This document shows positions 53,174 to 63,035 of a DNA stretch of 64,000 nt, piece after piece (within the stretch, counting starts at the first letter, position 1; each line of letters starts with the position of its first letter). Source of the DNA: an uncultured Clostridia bacterium (GTDB lineage: Bacteria > Bacillota > Clostridia > TANB77 > CAG-508); contig CALXVT010000003.1 of the NCBI GenBank assembly GCA_944392175.1, forward strand, positions 1-64,000. The letters run 5' to 3'. The translations under genes were made by a program, and so were the position numbers. A model generated the notes under the pieces. The model did not search any database. It was not told the origin of the DNA and saw nothing but the letters and a program-made list of their open reading frames with translations.

Positions 53174-55026
53174 TCGTGTTCCTCCAATCCAGTATATCCA
53201 GAATTATCTAGACCTACTCCATTATTTTTAAAATCGGCTTGCTTATTTAATGTTTGCGAAATATTGTCTGCACTTAATTTCCCTTCTTTATCTAATTCTC
53301 TTCCAATTTCTTGTACAGAAACCTTACCTCTATATACATTAAGCACAGTATCATCAATCTCATTAATTCTATCACTAATTTTTGTCAAACCTTTTCTATA
53401 TTTTTTTGGTAATGATTTTACATATTTTCTAAATTGTAACATATCATAAAATCTATCTTGGTTAGCATATTGACTTAAAATTATATCTGGATTAACTCCG
53501 CATATAATATCTGTAAATATTGCACAATTTTGATATGGTGAATATTCATCAAAATAAACTCTTGCAATATTTTTATCAAATTCTGCCCTCTTCTCTTCTA
53601 GCTTTATTCTTAATTCTTGTCTTTCCGCTTCTTTTGCTTTTTCTTGTTCATTATCATACTCATCATCATAATCATCGTCATACTCATCATAATACTCGTC
53701 GTCATAATAATCATCATAAGACGGTCTTAAGTAGTCATCAATAATTCTATCAATTTGTTGATCAAAAGCATCATTTTCAATATAATCAATTGTTCGAGAT
53801 ATTTCTTCAAATACTTCGTCTTTATCAACTGACTCTGTTGAAAAATTAGCTATAAATTCTGCTTCCTCTTCAATAGTTGTGTTTCCAAGTAATATGTCTT
53901 TAATATTAGCACTTAATTTAATAGATAAATCTTCATTTGGAGCATCTAATAACCTATCATATAATCTTTCTGTACTATATTCATAAGACTCTGCATATCC
54001 AGCAAATTCAGAGCAATAATATGTATATCCCTCATCAAAATATCCTTTTCTTCCTGCTCTTCCAGCTAGTTGATCGAATAGATTTTTACTAATAGGTCCC
54101 TCATAATATTTTGCAAGCTGGGCAAATATTACGTTTTGAACTGGAAAGTTAACACCTAATGCTAGTGCATCAGTACCAACAACAGTATCAATTAAACCTT
54201 GTTCAAAACACTTCTCTATAAAAAGCTTTTCTTTAGGTAATAATCCACCATAATATCCAGCAAGTCCTTTTTTCGCATCCTCTAATATTTTGTAATTATC
54301 TATTTTATCTTGCTTTGCTAATGCAGATATTTGACCTATTTTTTCATCGTCTTGATCACTTCTTAATTCCCATAAATCATATACTATGTTATTTATATTT
54401 TTTCTTGAAAAAGTTACAATTAAAGAATCTTTAATATCTTTTGGTTCAATATCTCCTTTAAAGAATAAAGATGTTAACCTTGAATCGTTTTCATAGCACA
54501 TAAAATCTCTTTCAGAAACTTTATCAGCATAATCTTTTAATTTATTAACATCACCCAACGTGGCCGAACATAAAAGTATATTTTTAGCTTTTGAATTATG
54601 TAATGCATCAATATATGTTCTTGCTCTAGATGGATTTTCAAATATATAATGAAATTCATCAACAATTAATGTTGCATTTTCTATATTTGAATATTTATTT
54701 GTATATATTTCTTGAGTACAACAAATAAAGTCGCAATCTTCTGGAACATTTTTTACATCTCCAGTTTCTATTCCTACAGTATATCCTTCATCAACTAGTT
54801 CTCTATATCTTTGATTTGATAATGCTTTAATTGGCGCAGTTATAAAAATTGGTCTTTCTTTCTTTTTTAGTGCCCATTCTAGAAAAACTTTTGTCTTTCC
54901 ACTTCCAGTTGGTGAACTTAAAATAACATTATCCTCGTTTTCAATTTCTTTTAAACATTTTTCTTGCCAATTTACATTTCCGTCACCAATTCTATCATAT
55001 TTTCTATATTTATCTTCTGTTTCCAT
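53170..55026 (-). CDS. SKI2-like DEAD/DEAH-box helicase
   Basis: 618 residues, ATG at 55026. Motif I SSPTGSGKT (37-45), Ia APIKALSNQRY, motif II VDEFHY (about 122-127), motif III LCSATLGD, motif V VVGTDALALGVNFP and motif VI QLAGRAGRKG are all in order. The C-terminal half has an Asp/Tyr-rich acidic run (about 430-460) and helices. Motif VI (QxxGRAGR) and the NQRYREL motif resemble Ski2/Mtr4/Suv3-type RNA helicases. It is in an operon with an alpha/beta hydrolase and a Nudix gene; RNA metabolism is likely, but the actual substrate is not shown. Confidence 0.9.
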   Translation of the reverse strand: METEDKYRKYDRIGDGNVNWQEKCLKEIENEDNVILSSPTGSGKTKVFLEWALKKKERPIFITAPIKALSNQRYRELVDEGYTVGIETGDVKNVPEDCDFICCTQEIYTNKYSNIENATLIVDEFHYIFENPSRARTYIDALHNSKAKNILLCSATLGDVNKLKDYADKVSERDFMCYENDSRLTSLFFKGDIEPKDIKDSLIVTFSRKNINNIVYDLWELRSDQDDEKIGQISALAKQDKIDNYKILEDAKKGLAGYYGGLLPKEKLFIEKCFEQGLIDTVVGTDALALGVNFPVQNVIFAQLAKYYEGPISKNLFDQLAGRAGRKGYFDEGYTYYCSEFAGYAESYEYSTERLYDRLLDAPNEDLSIKLSANIKDILLGNTTIEEEAEFIANFSTESVDKDEVFEEISRTIDYIENDAFDQQIDRIIDDYLRPSYDDYYDDEYYDEYDDDYDDEYDNEQEKAKEAERQELRIKLEEKRAEFDKNIARVYFDEYSPYQNCAIFTDIICGVNPDIILSQYANQDRFYDMLQFRKYVKSLPKKYRKGLTKISDRINEIDDTVLNVYRGKVSVQEIGRELDKEGKLSADNISQTLNKQADFKNNGVGLDNSGYTGLEEHE

Positions 55027-55038
55027 TTAATTACCTCT

Positions 55039-55797
55039 TTAACTTATAAAATATTCTTTTGCTTTATTCAATGCCTTTTCTAATTCACCATATTTTTTCA
55101 TTCTATGATCTGCACCTTCAATTTCAAATAATTCAAAATTTGATTTATCTAAATTTATCAATTCTTTTGTATCATTTATAGGTGCAACATCATCTTCTGT
55201 TCCTTGAATAATTAAAATTTTCTGATTATTTTTATATAATTTTAATATTTGATTTTGTTTTAGTTCTTCATAAAATGAAAAAGGAATATTCATGCTTCTT
55301 TCAAATCCTAATTTAGTAAATCCTCTTTCTTTGAATTTATCAAATGGTTCTCTTAATAAAGTATTTTTTAAAATCTCATCCATTTTTATTGCTGGAGCTC
55401 TTAATATTATTTTATTATACTTGGTTTTATATTTAAATAACTTAAGTAATGTAATATATGCTCCAAAACTTGTTGCAAAGATATCTATTTTTATCTCATT
55501 ATCATATTTTACTTTTATATAATCTTCTATACTTATTATATCATTTATACAATTATCTATAGTTAATTTATCTGCTTCTACTTCACTTTCGCCATGCCCT
55601 GGGAAATCAAAACAAATTAGTCCAAATCCTTCTTCTAGCATTTTTTCAGCAAGTAAATTAATTGTACTACTTTCTTTATCTCCACCAAATCCGTGTATTG
55701 CTATAATAATCTCCTTAGGTTTACTTTCGGGCAAATAAAACTTAGTAGAAATATTATATCCTTTTAAACTTTTTGTTTTAAATTCTTGTATCTTCAT
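55039..55797 (-). CDS. Alpha/beta hydrolase
   Basis: 252 residues, ATG at 55797 after TAGGAG inside the end of the Nudix gene. Oxyanion HGFGGDKES, FDFPGHGESE, the nucleophile in FATSFGAY (S110, with Thr in place of the usual Gly before it), IIQGTEDDVAP (Asp) and GADHRM (His) form a full triad. It resembles small serine esterases or acyl-peptide-type lipases; cytoplasmic. Substrate unknown. Confidence 0.88.
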   Translation of the reverse strand: MKIQEFKTKSLKGYNISTKFYLPESKPKEIIIAIHGFGGDKESSTINLLAEKMLEEGFGLICFDFPGHGESEVEADKLTIDNCINDIISIEDYIKVKYDNEIKIDIFATSFGAYITLLKLFKYKTKYNKIILRAPAIKMDEILKNTLLREPFDKFKERGFTKLGFERSMNIPFSFYEELKQNQILKLYKNNQKILIIQGTEDDVAPINDTKELINLDKSNFELFEIEGADHRMKKYGELEKALNKAKEYFIS

Positions 55798-56218
55798 TTT
55801 TACTCCTATTTAAATATTCTTTTATAAATTCTTTTGTAGGTGAATATAAATTATCTGGTAAATTATCTAAATCAAACCATTTCCATTCAGTATGTTTATT
55901 TGGCTCCATATTTACTAATTCACCATCAAATTTATTAGCAATTATTTGAATAGTTATATAGTGTTTTTTAGGTGCAATATCATCTACCACATTAAATATC
56001 TTTAAATCAGATATATCTAAATTAGTTTCTTCTTTTGTTTCTCTAATTGCTCCTTCTAAAATCGTTTCATCATATTCTTGTTTTCCTCCTGGAAAAGTCC
56101 AACTACCAGGTTCATATATTCCTCCGGTATCGCCATATTTTTCTGAACGATGACCTAGTAAAACTTTATTTCCATCTTTTATCATAATTCCTAATCCAAC
56201 TTTTATAATCTCATTCAT
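55778..56218 (-). CDS. Nudix hydrolase, MutT-like
   Basis: 146 residues; the ATG at 56218, eight bases after GAGG, is preferred over the in-frame GTG at 56227 that overlaps that site. Nudix box GGKQEYDETILEGAIRETKE followed by ETNL; upstream VLLGHRSEKYGDTGG and the late WKWFDLDNLP are typical of nucleotide-cleaning Nudix proteins. It is the first gene of the operon, overlapping the hydrolase gene by 20 bases. Confidence 0.9.
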   Translation of the reverse strand: MNEIIKVGLGIMIKDGNKVLLGHRSEKYGDTGGIYEPGSWTFPGGKQEYDETILEGAIRETKEETNLDISDLKIFNVVDDIAPKKHYITIQIIANKFDGELVNMEPNKHTEWKWFDLDNLPDNLYSPTKEFIKEYLNRSKNEDTRI

Positions 56219-56279
56219 AAAAAACACCTCAATATTATTTATTTAATTTTATATGATAACTAAATAATATACAACATGT

Positions 56280-56322
56280 ATTCAAAAAAAAAATTAGTAT
56301 AAGAAATCCTTATACTAATTTT
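56280..56322 (-). terminator. Terminator of the radical-SAM gene
   Basis: 14-bp perfect stem (56290-56303 with 56309-56322) with a T10 run on the minus strand. Confidence 0.85.
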
Positions 56323-56327
56323 AATCT

Positions 56328-56465
56328 TTTAATCTGTGGGTATATAACTTATAGCCACAGATTTTTACGTATACAACAAGGTTAGGCTACATTGGACCGT
56401 CCGAGCAAAGCGAGTGACATGTATTTCGCCGTTGCTTCAGAGAGTAGCCCTGCGAAATGCCTTTC
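56328..56465. other. Orphan terminator and GC-rich remnant
   Basis: AATCTGTGG (56331-56339) and CCACAGATT (56355-56363) with TTT form a plus-strand terminator with no plus-strand gene before it; its loop (GTGGGTATATAACTT) resembles the 50861 terminator. Then about 90 bases (56376-56465) are far GC-richer than the surroundings and contain inverted segments (GGCTAC/GTAGCC, ATTTCGC/GCGAAAT). No open frame of note. It may be a decayed accessory element or a structured RNA. Confidence 0.5.
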
Positions 56466-56476
56466 TTATTTAAAAT

Positions 56477-57526
56477 TTAAACACTACATTCTTTTCCTCT
56501 TCCTTTTCGTAGCATTTCATAAAAGTCTTCTATATTAGCTTCTTTTCCCGTCTTTCCAAATCTAAATTCACCTAAATTACTTCTAAAATGCTTTCTTTCA
56601 ATATTTTTTTCAATAATATTTTCTCTTTTTTGAAGAAGATTCTTTATTATTTTATTCTTTTCTTCTAATGATGTATTATCTATTTTAACAACATTTTTAT
56701 CATTTAGACAAACTGAAATATTCCCTTGTGGAGATATTCTAAGCTTATGACAAGAACCACATGGATATTTCCATGAAAACATTGCAAGAATTCCAACGGT
56801 AATAGTATCATTAATTCTATAATATCTCATAGAAGGATTGTCTCCACTAATTTGTTTTCGTGAAATTTCTTTAATAGTTCCTAATTTTTTAAGTTCATTT
56901 AAAATATTAACTTCTGTAATATATTCATTAACCCAAAAGTTTTGACCATCTTCTTCTAGTTGATTTGGATTGCAGGGGAAAAATTGCAAAAATCTTACTA
57001 TAATTCTTTCTTTGCCATATATTTTATTCTTTTCAATAGCATAATTTATAAAGTCTTTAATTTCATTTATATTATCTTTCATCACAACCATATTTATTTT
57101 AATTAAACAATCAGTTTTTTCTAACATTTTGTCAATTCCTTTAAGAACATTATCTAATGCATCTATTCCAACTATATTCTTAAATTTTTCTTTATTCATA
57201 GTATCTAAACTTATATTTATTCTACTAATACCACTATCTTTTAATTCTTCCACTTTTTTCTCTAAAAAGAAACCATTTGTAGTCATTGATTGCTCTTCAT
57301 ATCCAAGTTCTTTTGCATATTTCATAAATTCACAAATACTATTTTTAAATAAAGGTTCTCCTCCTGTCCAATGGATCCTTTTAACACCGTTATTTTTCGC
57401 AGCTTCTATTATTTCTTTAATATCTTTATCACTCATATCTTTCGAAACACTATTATGTGAATTACAGTAACTACATCTAAAGTTACAATTTGATGTTATT
57501 CCAAATCTTAAATGCCAATCTTCCAT
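56477..57526 (-). CDS. MoaA-like radical SAM protein
   Basis: 349 residues, ATG at 57526 after AAAGGAGGG. The radical-SAM cluster motif is CNFRCSYC (C14, C18, C21), then VKRIHWTGGEPLF and INISLDTMNKEKF, as in MoaA. A C-terminal CGSCHKLRISPQGNISVC gives a second 4Fe-4S site like that of GTP 3',8-cyclase. The MoaA C-terminal Gly-Gly is absent (it ends KGRGKECSV), and no molybdopterin genes are near, so the substrate may differ from GTP. Upstream are NDK-like, DUF402 and HD genes. Confidence 0.85.
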   Translation of the reverse strand: MEDWHLRFGITSNCNFRCSYCNSHNSVSKDMSDKDIKEIIEAAKNNGVKRIHWTGGEPLFKNSICEFMKYAKELGYEEQSMTTNGFFLEKKVEELKDSGISRINISLDTMNKEKFKNIVGIDALDNVLKGIDKMLEKTDCLIKINMVVMKDNINEIKDFINYAIEKNKIYGKERIIVRFLQFFPCNPNQLEEDGQNFWVNEYITEVNILNELKKLGTIKEISRKQISGDNPSMRYYRINDTITVGILAMFSWKYPCGSCHKLRISPQGNISVCLNDKNVVKIDNTSLEEKNKIIKNLLQKRENIIEKNIERKHFRSNLGEFRFGKTGKEANIEDFYEMLRKGRGKECSV

Positions 57527-57586
57527 TTTTAATCCCTCCTTTTAAAAATTTTTTAATGTGTTCTAAAACCATAAAAATATAGTTTA

Positions 57587-58081
57587 TCATCTTTGATCAA
57601 ATTCATTATCATTGTTTTCTGGACACTTTATATTACATTTCTTTACTTCTTCTTTTAAAAATTCCGTTATAAAGAAAATTACATCTTCAATAGCTTCATT
57701 CGCATCTGATTTATGTATAGCATTAAGAAAAAAAATATCATTTCCTATATTTAATACTGCATTTGGTGGACTAAATTTATATCTTATCGTTTCTTTGTCG
57801 CACATACTACCTAAAGGCTTATCACCACATATTTTTATTAAATCTTTAATAGCATTTTTACCAGCTACTAAACCAACTATAGCACGTCCATTTTTTAATT
57901 GGTCTGTATTTAATTTTTTAAATTTTAAATTTTTTTCATTTTTATAAAGTCTATTCAAAAAATCTTCATTTAGAACAATATCTCTTGAAAATATTATATT
58001 TAAATTTTCAGAAATAATTTTTAAAATTTTATCCTTTTTTTCATATGCACAAGGCTTTATCATAAATAAACTATATTCCAT
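57587..58081 (-). CDS. Nucleoside-diphosphate-kinase-like protein
   Basis: 164 residues; ATG at 58081 with GGAG six bases upstream (a TTG four codons earlier is in frame but overlaps the SD). MEYSLFMIKPCAYEKKD parallels the NDK start with its conserved Lys; VGLVAGKNAIKDLIKICG, ETIRYKF and FFLNAIHKSDANEAIEDVIF give the catalytic-His motif (NxxHxSD). It is longer and more divergent than a housekeeping Ndk (middle helices enlarged, Cys-rich tail KKCNIKCPEN). Nucleotide binding is likely; true kinase activity is not certain. Confidence 0.75.
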   Translation of the reverse strand: MEYSLFMIKPCAYEKKDKILKIISENLNIIFSRDIVLNEDFLNRLYKNEKNLKFKKLNTDQLKNGRAIVGLVAGKNAIKDLIKICGDKPLGSMCDKETIRYKFSPPNAVLNIGNDIFFLNAIHKSDANEAIEDVIFFITEFLKEEVKKCNIKCPENNDNEFDQR

Positions 58082-58082
58082 T

Positions 58083-58631
58083 TTAATCTCCAATATGATT
58101 TTTTAATAATTCCACAGATTTCATTGTAAAATTATATAATATTTTAAAATCATCTTTTATCATTTGCTTAATTTTATACATTGTATAAAACGCTATATCA
58201 TATTCTTCTTTTGATACAATATTATTTAAAAGTGCATCTTTTAATTCATTTTCATCTAACGCATAAAATGTACCATCAGGTAATACAACTAAATCTAAAT
58301 ATAAATCTTCGCTATATGGTATTTCTCCATCATATTTACAATAAGATTTTCCAATATCAAAATACCATTGTTTTAAATTCCACTCATTATCAAACATTAC
58401 TGTCATACAGTATTTTTCTTCTTTTGGAAAGTATGTCATAATTTTATAATCTTTTGCTATTACTAAATCAGTTGTTCCATCTGGTCTTATTACTTCAAAA
58501 TTTTCATTTAATTTTTCTATTTCTATTAATGAAATTTTTCCTTTAAACTTTTCATCGTTTGAATCAGAAATTATAAATTTTTTGTTTACTATATTTTTAT
58601 CTGTTCTTCTATCTGCAAAATTTAATTTCAT
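58083..58631 (-). CDS. DUF402-family protein
   Basis: 182 residues, ATG at 58631. The DUF402 core is visible: NEWNLKQWYFDIGKSYCKYD, then DLYLDLVVLPDGTFYALDEN and ELKDALLNNIVSKEEYDIA, with the conserved Asp/Glu set. Some family members (FomD-like) are nucleotidyl or pyrophosphate hydrolases needing divalent metal. The gene is coupled to the NDK-like gene downstream and follows the HD gene by nine bases, giving a possible nucleotide-handling set. Confidence 0.8.
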   Translation of the reverse strand: MKLNFADRRTDKNIVNKKFIISDSNDEKFKGKISLIEIEKLNENFEVIRPDGTTDLVIAKDYKIMTYFPKEEKYCMTVMFDNEWNLKQWYFDIGKSYCKYDGEIPYSEDLYLDLVVLPDGTFYALDENELKDALLNNIVSKEEYDIAFYTMYKIKQMIKDDFKILYNFTMKSVELLKNHIGD

Positions 58632-58640
58632 ATTATCTTT

Positions 58641-59201
58641 TCATCGCTCCTCTAACATTTTCAATAAATTTTGATATTTATCTCTTTCTTTTTCTTTCAT
58701 ATATTCAAATTCTATTTTATTCCAGCTACGTTGTAATTTACTAATAATTCCATCTGCTCCCTCATCTATGCTACATTGCCTTCTTCCATACCATGCATAA
58801 AAAAGAGTAAGCGGATGTTCAATATGTGCTACTGCATCAGCTGTTGCGATAATTTTTTCTTCAAGTGTATTTCTTATAAATTCAGATGAACCACGGTGTT
58901 TTAATATACAATTTTTTACTTTAGTTATAAATTCATTATCAATATCGTATTTTATTAAAAATTGTTCAGCATATTCTGTGCCAGTAATATGATGATTCTT
59001 TCTTTCCCCTACCATTTTAGTAATATCATGTAAATATGCAGAAATCTCAACTACTTGTAAATTTGCTCCTAGTTCTTTAGACATATTTGACGCAATTTCT
59101 ACAACAGGATTTATGTGATATTTAATTCTGTCGTCTTTACATACATTATTTAATAATTCTTTAATATCATTTATTAAAATTTGATATTCTTTATTTTGCA
59201 A
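58641..59201 (-). CDS. HD-domain phosphohydrolase
   Basis: 186 residues, ATG at 59201. Metal ligands: H29 in IKYHINPV, the HD doublet H58-D59 in AYLHDITKMV, NHHITGTEYAE and a late Asp in TADAVAHIEHP. The arrangement fits small HD nucleotide phosphohydrolases. The frame is open for 27 further codons upstream with plausible sequence (RFLVGKALERDDIICK) but contains no ATG, GTG or TTG. Substrate unknown; it is first in a group with DUF402, NDK-like and radical-SAM genes. Confidence 0.85.
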   Translation of the reverse strand: MQNKEYQILINDIKELLNNVCKDDRIKYHINPVVEIASNMSKELGANLQVVEISAYLHDITKMVGERKNHHITGTEYAEQFLIKYDIDNEFITKVKNCILKHRGSSEFIRNTLEEKIIATADAVAHIEHPLTLFYAWYGRRQCSIDEGADGIISKLQRSWNKIEFEYMKEKERDKYQNLLKMLEER

Positions 59202-59425
59202 ATTATATCATCTCTTTCTAAAGCTTTTCCTACAAGAAATCTAATTTCTTCTTTATATAATATATATTCAATACTCTATATAAATATGCATATAATATTA
59301 TTTTTATTTTCATTCACAAGCACAGATATTACTAACTTTATCCTTTGTCTTAGAGTTTCCATAAACTTGTGTACAATTGTTGTAGCAAAGAGACTTCAAT
59401 ACAATATGAATGATTGTATTAATAA
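59202..59425. other. Intergenic region before the HD gene
   Basis: AT-rich. A minus-strand TTGTGA / 16 bases / TATTAT about 100 bases upstream may be the promoter of the HD gene. The in-frame extension of that gene runs about 85 bases back without a start codon. Nothing else seen. Confidence 0.4.
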
Positions 59426-59466
59426 AAAAGAAGTGTAATCTGTTTTATTTAGGTTACACTTCTTTT
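59426..59466 (-). terminator. Terminator of secA
   Basis: 13-bp stem (59426-59438 with 59454-59466), A/T runs on both sides; it lies 56 bases past the secA stop. Confidence 0.75.
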
Positions 59467-59521
59467 ATTTTAAACTTTTTAAATTTTTTTATTTAAGTTT
59501 TAAAAGCTTTAAATATAGGTA

Positions 59522-62293
59522 TTATGCATTTTTTCCATGACAGTTTTTATATTTTAATCCTGAACCGCATGGACAAGGATCATTTCTACCAATCTTTGGT
59601 CCATCATTTACAATTGTTTGATGTGTATGATTTTTATCACTTTGCGCAAGTTTTCCATTAACTAAGTTTACAGCTGCTTCGTCAAATCCTTCTTTTGTAT
59701 CTTTTACATTAGAAGTTCTAACTACATTTCCAACTTTTTCAACATGTGAAAGTATTTTAACAACATCTAGTTTAATGTTTTCATTCATTTCATCAAACAT
59801 ATCTGTTCCTTCAATTCTATATTGAACAACTGGATCTTTTTGACCATAAGCACGAAGACCAATACCATTTTTTAGTTCTTCCATATCATCTATATGATCC
59901 ATCCATTTTTGATCAACAACTTTTAATAATACAACTCTTTCAAGTTCTCTTATTTCTTTTTCACCAAAGTCTTTTTCTTTAGCTTCATATTTTTCAAATA
60001 CTTTATTTGCAAGTTCATCAGAAAATTCTACTTGGTCAACATTATCAGCTTTAATTGTTTCTAATTCTGTTATTCCAAAAACATCTTGAACATCTTGCAT
60101 TAATGCTTCTTTGTTTAACTTTTCTCCATCAGTTAAAGTAAAGTGTGTTGATACAACAGCATCTACAACAGAATTGAACATTTTTTGAATATTGTCTTTT
60201 AAATCTTTACCATCAAGAACTTCTCTTCTTTCTTTATAAATAAGTTCTCTTTGTGCATTCATAACATCATCATATTTTAATACATTCTTTCTGATACTGA
60301 AGTTTCTTCCTTCAACTTTCTTTTGAGCATTTTCTACAGCTTTAGTAATAATTCTAGATTCTATTGGTAAATCTTCTGAAGCATTTAATTTGTCATAAAC
60401 TTTTGTAATTACATCTCCAGCGAATATTTTCATTAAATTATCATCTAAGCTTATATAAAATCTTGATGAACCTGGATCTCCTTGACGACCACTACGTCCA
60501 CGTAATTGGTTATCAATTCTTCTTGATTCATGTCTTGATGTACCAATGATTTTTAATCCACCAGCATCAATTACTTTTTGTTTTTCATCTGCTATTTCTT
60601 TATCATATTTACTAACTAAATCTCTAAATACTTTTCTTGCATTAATAATATCTTGATCATCAGTTTCATTAAATGCTGTAGCTTGTTCTATCATTTCATC
60701 TGAATATTTTTTACGCTTCATTTCTTGTTTAGCTAAATATTCACTATTTCCTCCAAGCATAATATCAGTACCACGACCAGCCATATTTGTTGCAATTGTT
60801 ACTGCACCATATTTACCAGCTTGCGCGATAATTTCTGCTTCTCTTTCATGTGCTTTAGCATTTAATACTTGATGCTTAATTCCTTCTTTAGTTAATATTT
60901 TACTTAATGCTTCTGATTTTTCTATTGAAACAGTACCAATTAGAACAGGTTGTCCTTTTTGATAGCTTTCTTTTACATCTTTTACTACTGCTCTAAATTT
61001 AGCCTTTTCATTTTTATATATAATATCTGGCAAATCTTCTCTTATCATTGGTTTATTTGTTGGTATAGAAACAACATCTAAGTGATAAATTTCTTGGAAT
61101 TCTGCTTCTTCTGTCATTGCAGTACCAGTCATACCAGATAATTTTTCATACATTCTGAAGTAGTTTTGGAATGTAATTGTTGCAAGTGTTTTAGATTCAT
61201 CTGCAATTTTTACATGCTCTTTTGCTTCAATAGCTTGATGTAAACCATTATTGTATCTTCTTCCATACATAATACGTCCAGTAAATTCATCAACAATTAA
61301 TACTTCTCCGTCTTTAACAATGTAATCTATATCTTTTTTCATTACACCATATGCACGTAATGCTTGATTTACATTGTGTACTATTTCTGAATTTTCTAAG
61401 TCATTAAAATTATCTACTTTAAAATATTCTTCTGCTTTTTTAATACCTTTTTGTGTAAGTGATGCAGATTTAGCTTTTAAATCTACTATATAATCATATT
61501 TTTCATTATCTTCTGCTTGCTCCATATCTTCAACATTTTCTTCAACAATTACCTTTGATTCCAATGTTCTTACAAAGCTATCAGCTTTTTTGTATAATTC
61601 TGATGATTTATTTGCTCTACCAGAAATAATAAGTGGTGTACGAGCCTCATCAATTAAAATACTATCTATTTCATCTACTATTGCATAGTTTAATTTTCTT
61701 TGAACTAATTGTTCTTTATATAAAACCATGTTATCTCTTAAATAATCAAATCCAAATTCATTATTTGTTCCATATGTTATATCTGCAGCATATGCTTTTC
61801 TTCTTTGGTCTGGTTCTAGTCCATTTACTACTAATCCTACAGAAAGTCCTAAGAATTTATATAATTTACCCATCCATTCACTATCTCTTTTAGCTAGGTA
61901 ATCATTTACTGTTATAACATGAACACCTTTTCCTGTTAAAGCATTCAAATATGCTGGAAGTGTTGCAACAAGTGTTTTTCCTTCACCTGTTTTCATTTCA
62001 GCAATTCTACCTTGGTGTAATATAATACCACCAATTAATTGAACATCAAAATGTCTTAATCCTAATACTCTTTTAGACGCTTCCCTAACAACTGCAAAAG
62101 CTTCTGGTAATATATCATCTAAAGTTTTACCATTTTCTAATTGCTTTTTAAAATATTCTGTCTTTCCTGTTAGTTCTTTGTCTGATAATTTTGCCATTTC
62201 TGGTTCTAAGCTATTAATTTGCTCTACAATTGGCATTACTCTTTTTACTTCTTTTTCACTATATGTCTTAAAGATCTTTTTTAATACGCCCAT
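59522..62293 (-). CDS. secA: Preprotein translocase ATPase SecA
   Basis: 923 residues, ATG at 62293 after TTAGGAGG. Walker [21 protein letters not shown], the [15 protein letters not shown] motif, [10 protein letters not shown] and the [13 protein letters not shown] motif VI are complete. It ends in the SEC-C zinc motif [14 protein letters not shown]. It drives Sec export across the membrane and would also carry the SipW-processed surface proteins in this window. Its own promoter lies at 62329-62357; monocistronic. Confidence 0.98.
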   Translation of the reverse strand: MGVLKKIFKTYSEKEVKRVMPIVEQINSLEPEMAKLSDKELTGKTEYFKKQLENGKTLDDILPEAFAVVREASKRVLGLRHFDVQLIGGIILHQGRIAEMKTGEGKTLVATLPAYLNALTGKGVHVITVNDYLAKRDSEWMGKLYKFLGLSVGLVVNGLEPDQRRKAYAADITYGTNNEFGFDYLRDNMVLYKEQLVQRKLNYAIVDEIDSILIDEARTPLIISGRANKSSELYKKADSFVRTLESKVIVEENVEDMEQAEDNEKYDYIVDLKAKSASLTQKGIKKAEEYFKVDNFNDLENSEIVHNVNQALRAYGVMKKDIDYIVKDGEVLIVDEFTGRIMYGRRYNNGLHQAIEAKEHVKIADESKTLATITFQNYFRMYEKLSGMTGTAMTEEAEFQEIYHLDVVSIPTNKPMIREDLPDIIYKNEKAKFRAVVKDVKESYQKGQPVLIGTVSIEKSEALSKILTKEGIKHQVLNAKAHEREAEIIAQAGKYGAVTIATNMAGRGTDIMLGGNSEYLAKQEMKRKKYSDEMIEQATAFNETDDQDIINARKVFRDLVSKYDKEIADEKQKVIDAGGLKIIGTSRHESRRIDNQLRGRSGRQGDPGSSRFYISLDDNLMKIFAGDVITKVYDKLNASEDLPIESRIITKAVENAQKKVEGRNFSIRKNVLKYDDVMNAQRELIYKERREVLDGKDLKDNIQKMFNSVVDAVVSTHFTLTDGEKLNKEALMQDVQDVFGITELETIKADNVDQVEFSDELANKVFEKYEAKEKDFGEKEIRELERVVLLKVVDQKWMDHIDDMEELKNGIGLRAYGQKDPVVQYRIEGTDMFDEMNENIKLDVVKILSHVEKVGNVVRTSNVKDTKEGFDEAAVNLVNGKLAQSDKNHTHQTIVNDGPKIGRNDPCPCGSGLKYKNCHGKNA

Positions 62294-62328
62294 TCGTCTT
62301 TTGCCTCCTAAATATAATTATCATGTGT

Positions 62329-62357
62329 ACTATATCACTAAAATAAGTTTTTCGCAA
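62329..62357 (-). promoter_or_regulatory. Promoter of secA
   Basis: TTGCGA (62352-62357), 17-base spacer ending TGA, TATAGT (62329-62334) on the minus strand. Confidence 0.6.
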
Positions 62358-62434
62358 TAATTTATTCAAAAAAACATATATAAGATATCTTTTTCATAAA
62401 ATTAAATATAAATATTCAGAAAGAGGTGCTAATT

Positions 62435-62968
62435 TTGTTTATATATAATATAAAAGTAAGCGGAAGTTTCCTTTTTAAAATCTTTTTTGTTATAGTTACA
62501 ATTATTATTGTAGTTGTATTTTCTATTTCTTGTTATAGAATATTTAACTTAGCTAAATCTAATGCAGATATTTCTGATAAATCTTCTAATGTTATAGAAA
62601 TTACAACAAGCACATATACCAACATTTTAAAAGACTCTCACGAAAATATAGACAAATATGTAGGTAAATCATATAAGTTTTCTGGTTACATATATAGGGC
62701 ATATGATTTTACAGAAGATCAATTTGTTCTGGCACGTGATATGGTTATTAGTTCTGATTATCAAACTTTAATTGTAGGATTTTTGTCAGAATATAAAGGA
62801 ATTAAAGATTACTCAGATGACACATGGGTAGAAGTTACAGGAACAATAAAAAAAGTAGATTATCATGGTGATATGCCTGAACTACAAATCACTTCATTAA
62901 AAGAAATTGATAAGCCTACTGATGAATATGTATTTCCTCCAGATGACTCGTATGTTCCAACAGAATAA
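62435..62968 (+). CDS. YcgQ C-terminal-like (TIGR03943/DUF1980) membrane protein
   Basis: 177 residues from a TTG at 62435 with AGAGGTG upstream; the in-frame GTG at 62426 overlaps that site. A transmembrane segment (about 12-34) is followed by an extracellular OB-like domain: DKYVGKSYKFSGYIYRAYDF, FVLARDMVISSDYQTLIVGF, WVEVTGTIKKVDYHG, ending PTDEYVFPP. This matches the C-terminal part of YcgQ-type proteins, normally partnered with a YcgR permease; neither partner is seen. A metal-related role is reported for the family but is not shown here. Confidence 0.75.
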   Translation: MFIYNIKVSGSFLFKIFFVIVTIIIVVVFSISCYRIFNLAKSNADISDKSSNVIEITTSTYTNILKDSHENIDKYVGKSYKFSGYIYRAYDFTEDQFVLARDMVISSDYQTLIVGFLSEYKGIKDYSDDTWVEVTGTIKKVDYHGDMPELQITSLKEIDKPTDEYVFPPDDSYVPTE

Positions 62969-62995
62969 TTTTTATCCAATAATTTTCTTTATTTT

Positions 62996-63031
62996 AAAAA
63001 CTGTAATACGTCTAAATGTATTACAGTTTTT
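62996..63031. terminator. Bidirectional terminator
   Basis: Stem AAAAACTGTAATAC with GTATTACAGTTTTT (62996-63009 with 63018-63031) between converging genes. Confidence 0.85.
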
Positions 63032-63035
63032 TAAT

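Noticed and set aside
56376..56465. tRNA or CRISPR repeat in the GC-rich patch
   Set aside because: No T-loop or CCA-type ends, no cloverleaf, and no repeated units.
59202..59290. In-frame upstream extension of the HD gene (about 27 codons)
   Set aside because: No ATG, GTG or TTG in the extension; it could be a trace of a longer ancestor but cannot be called.
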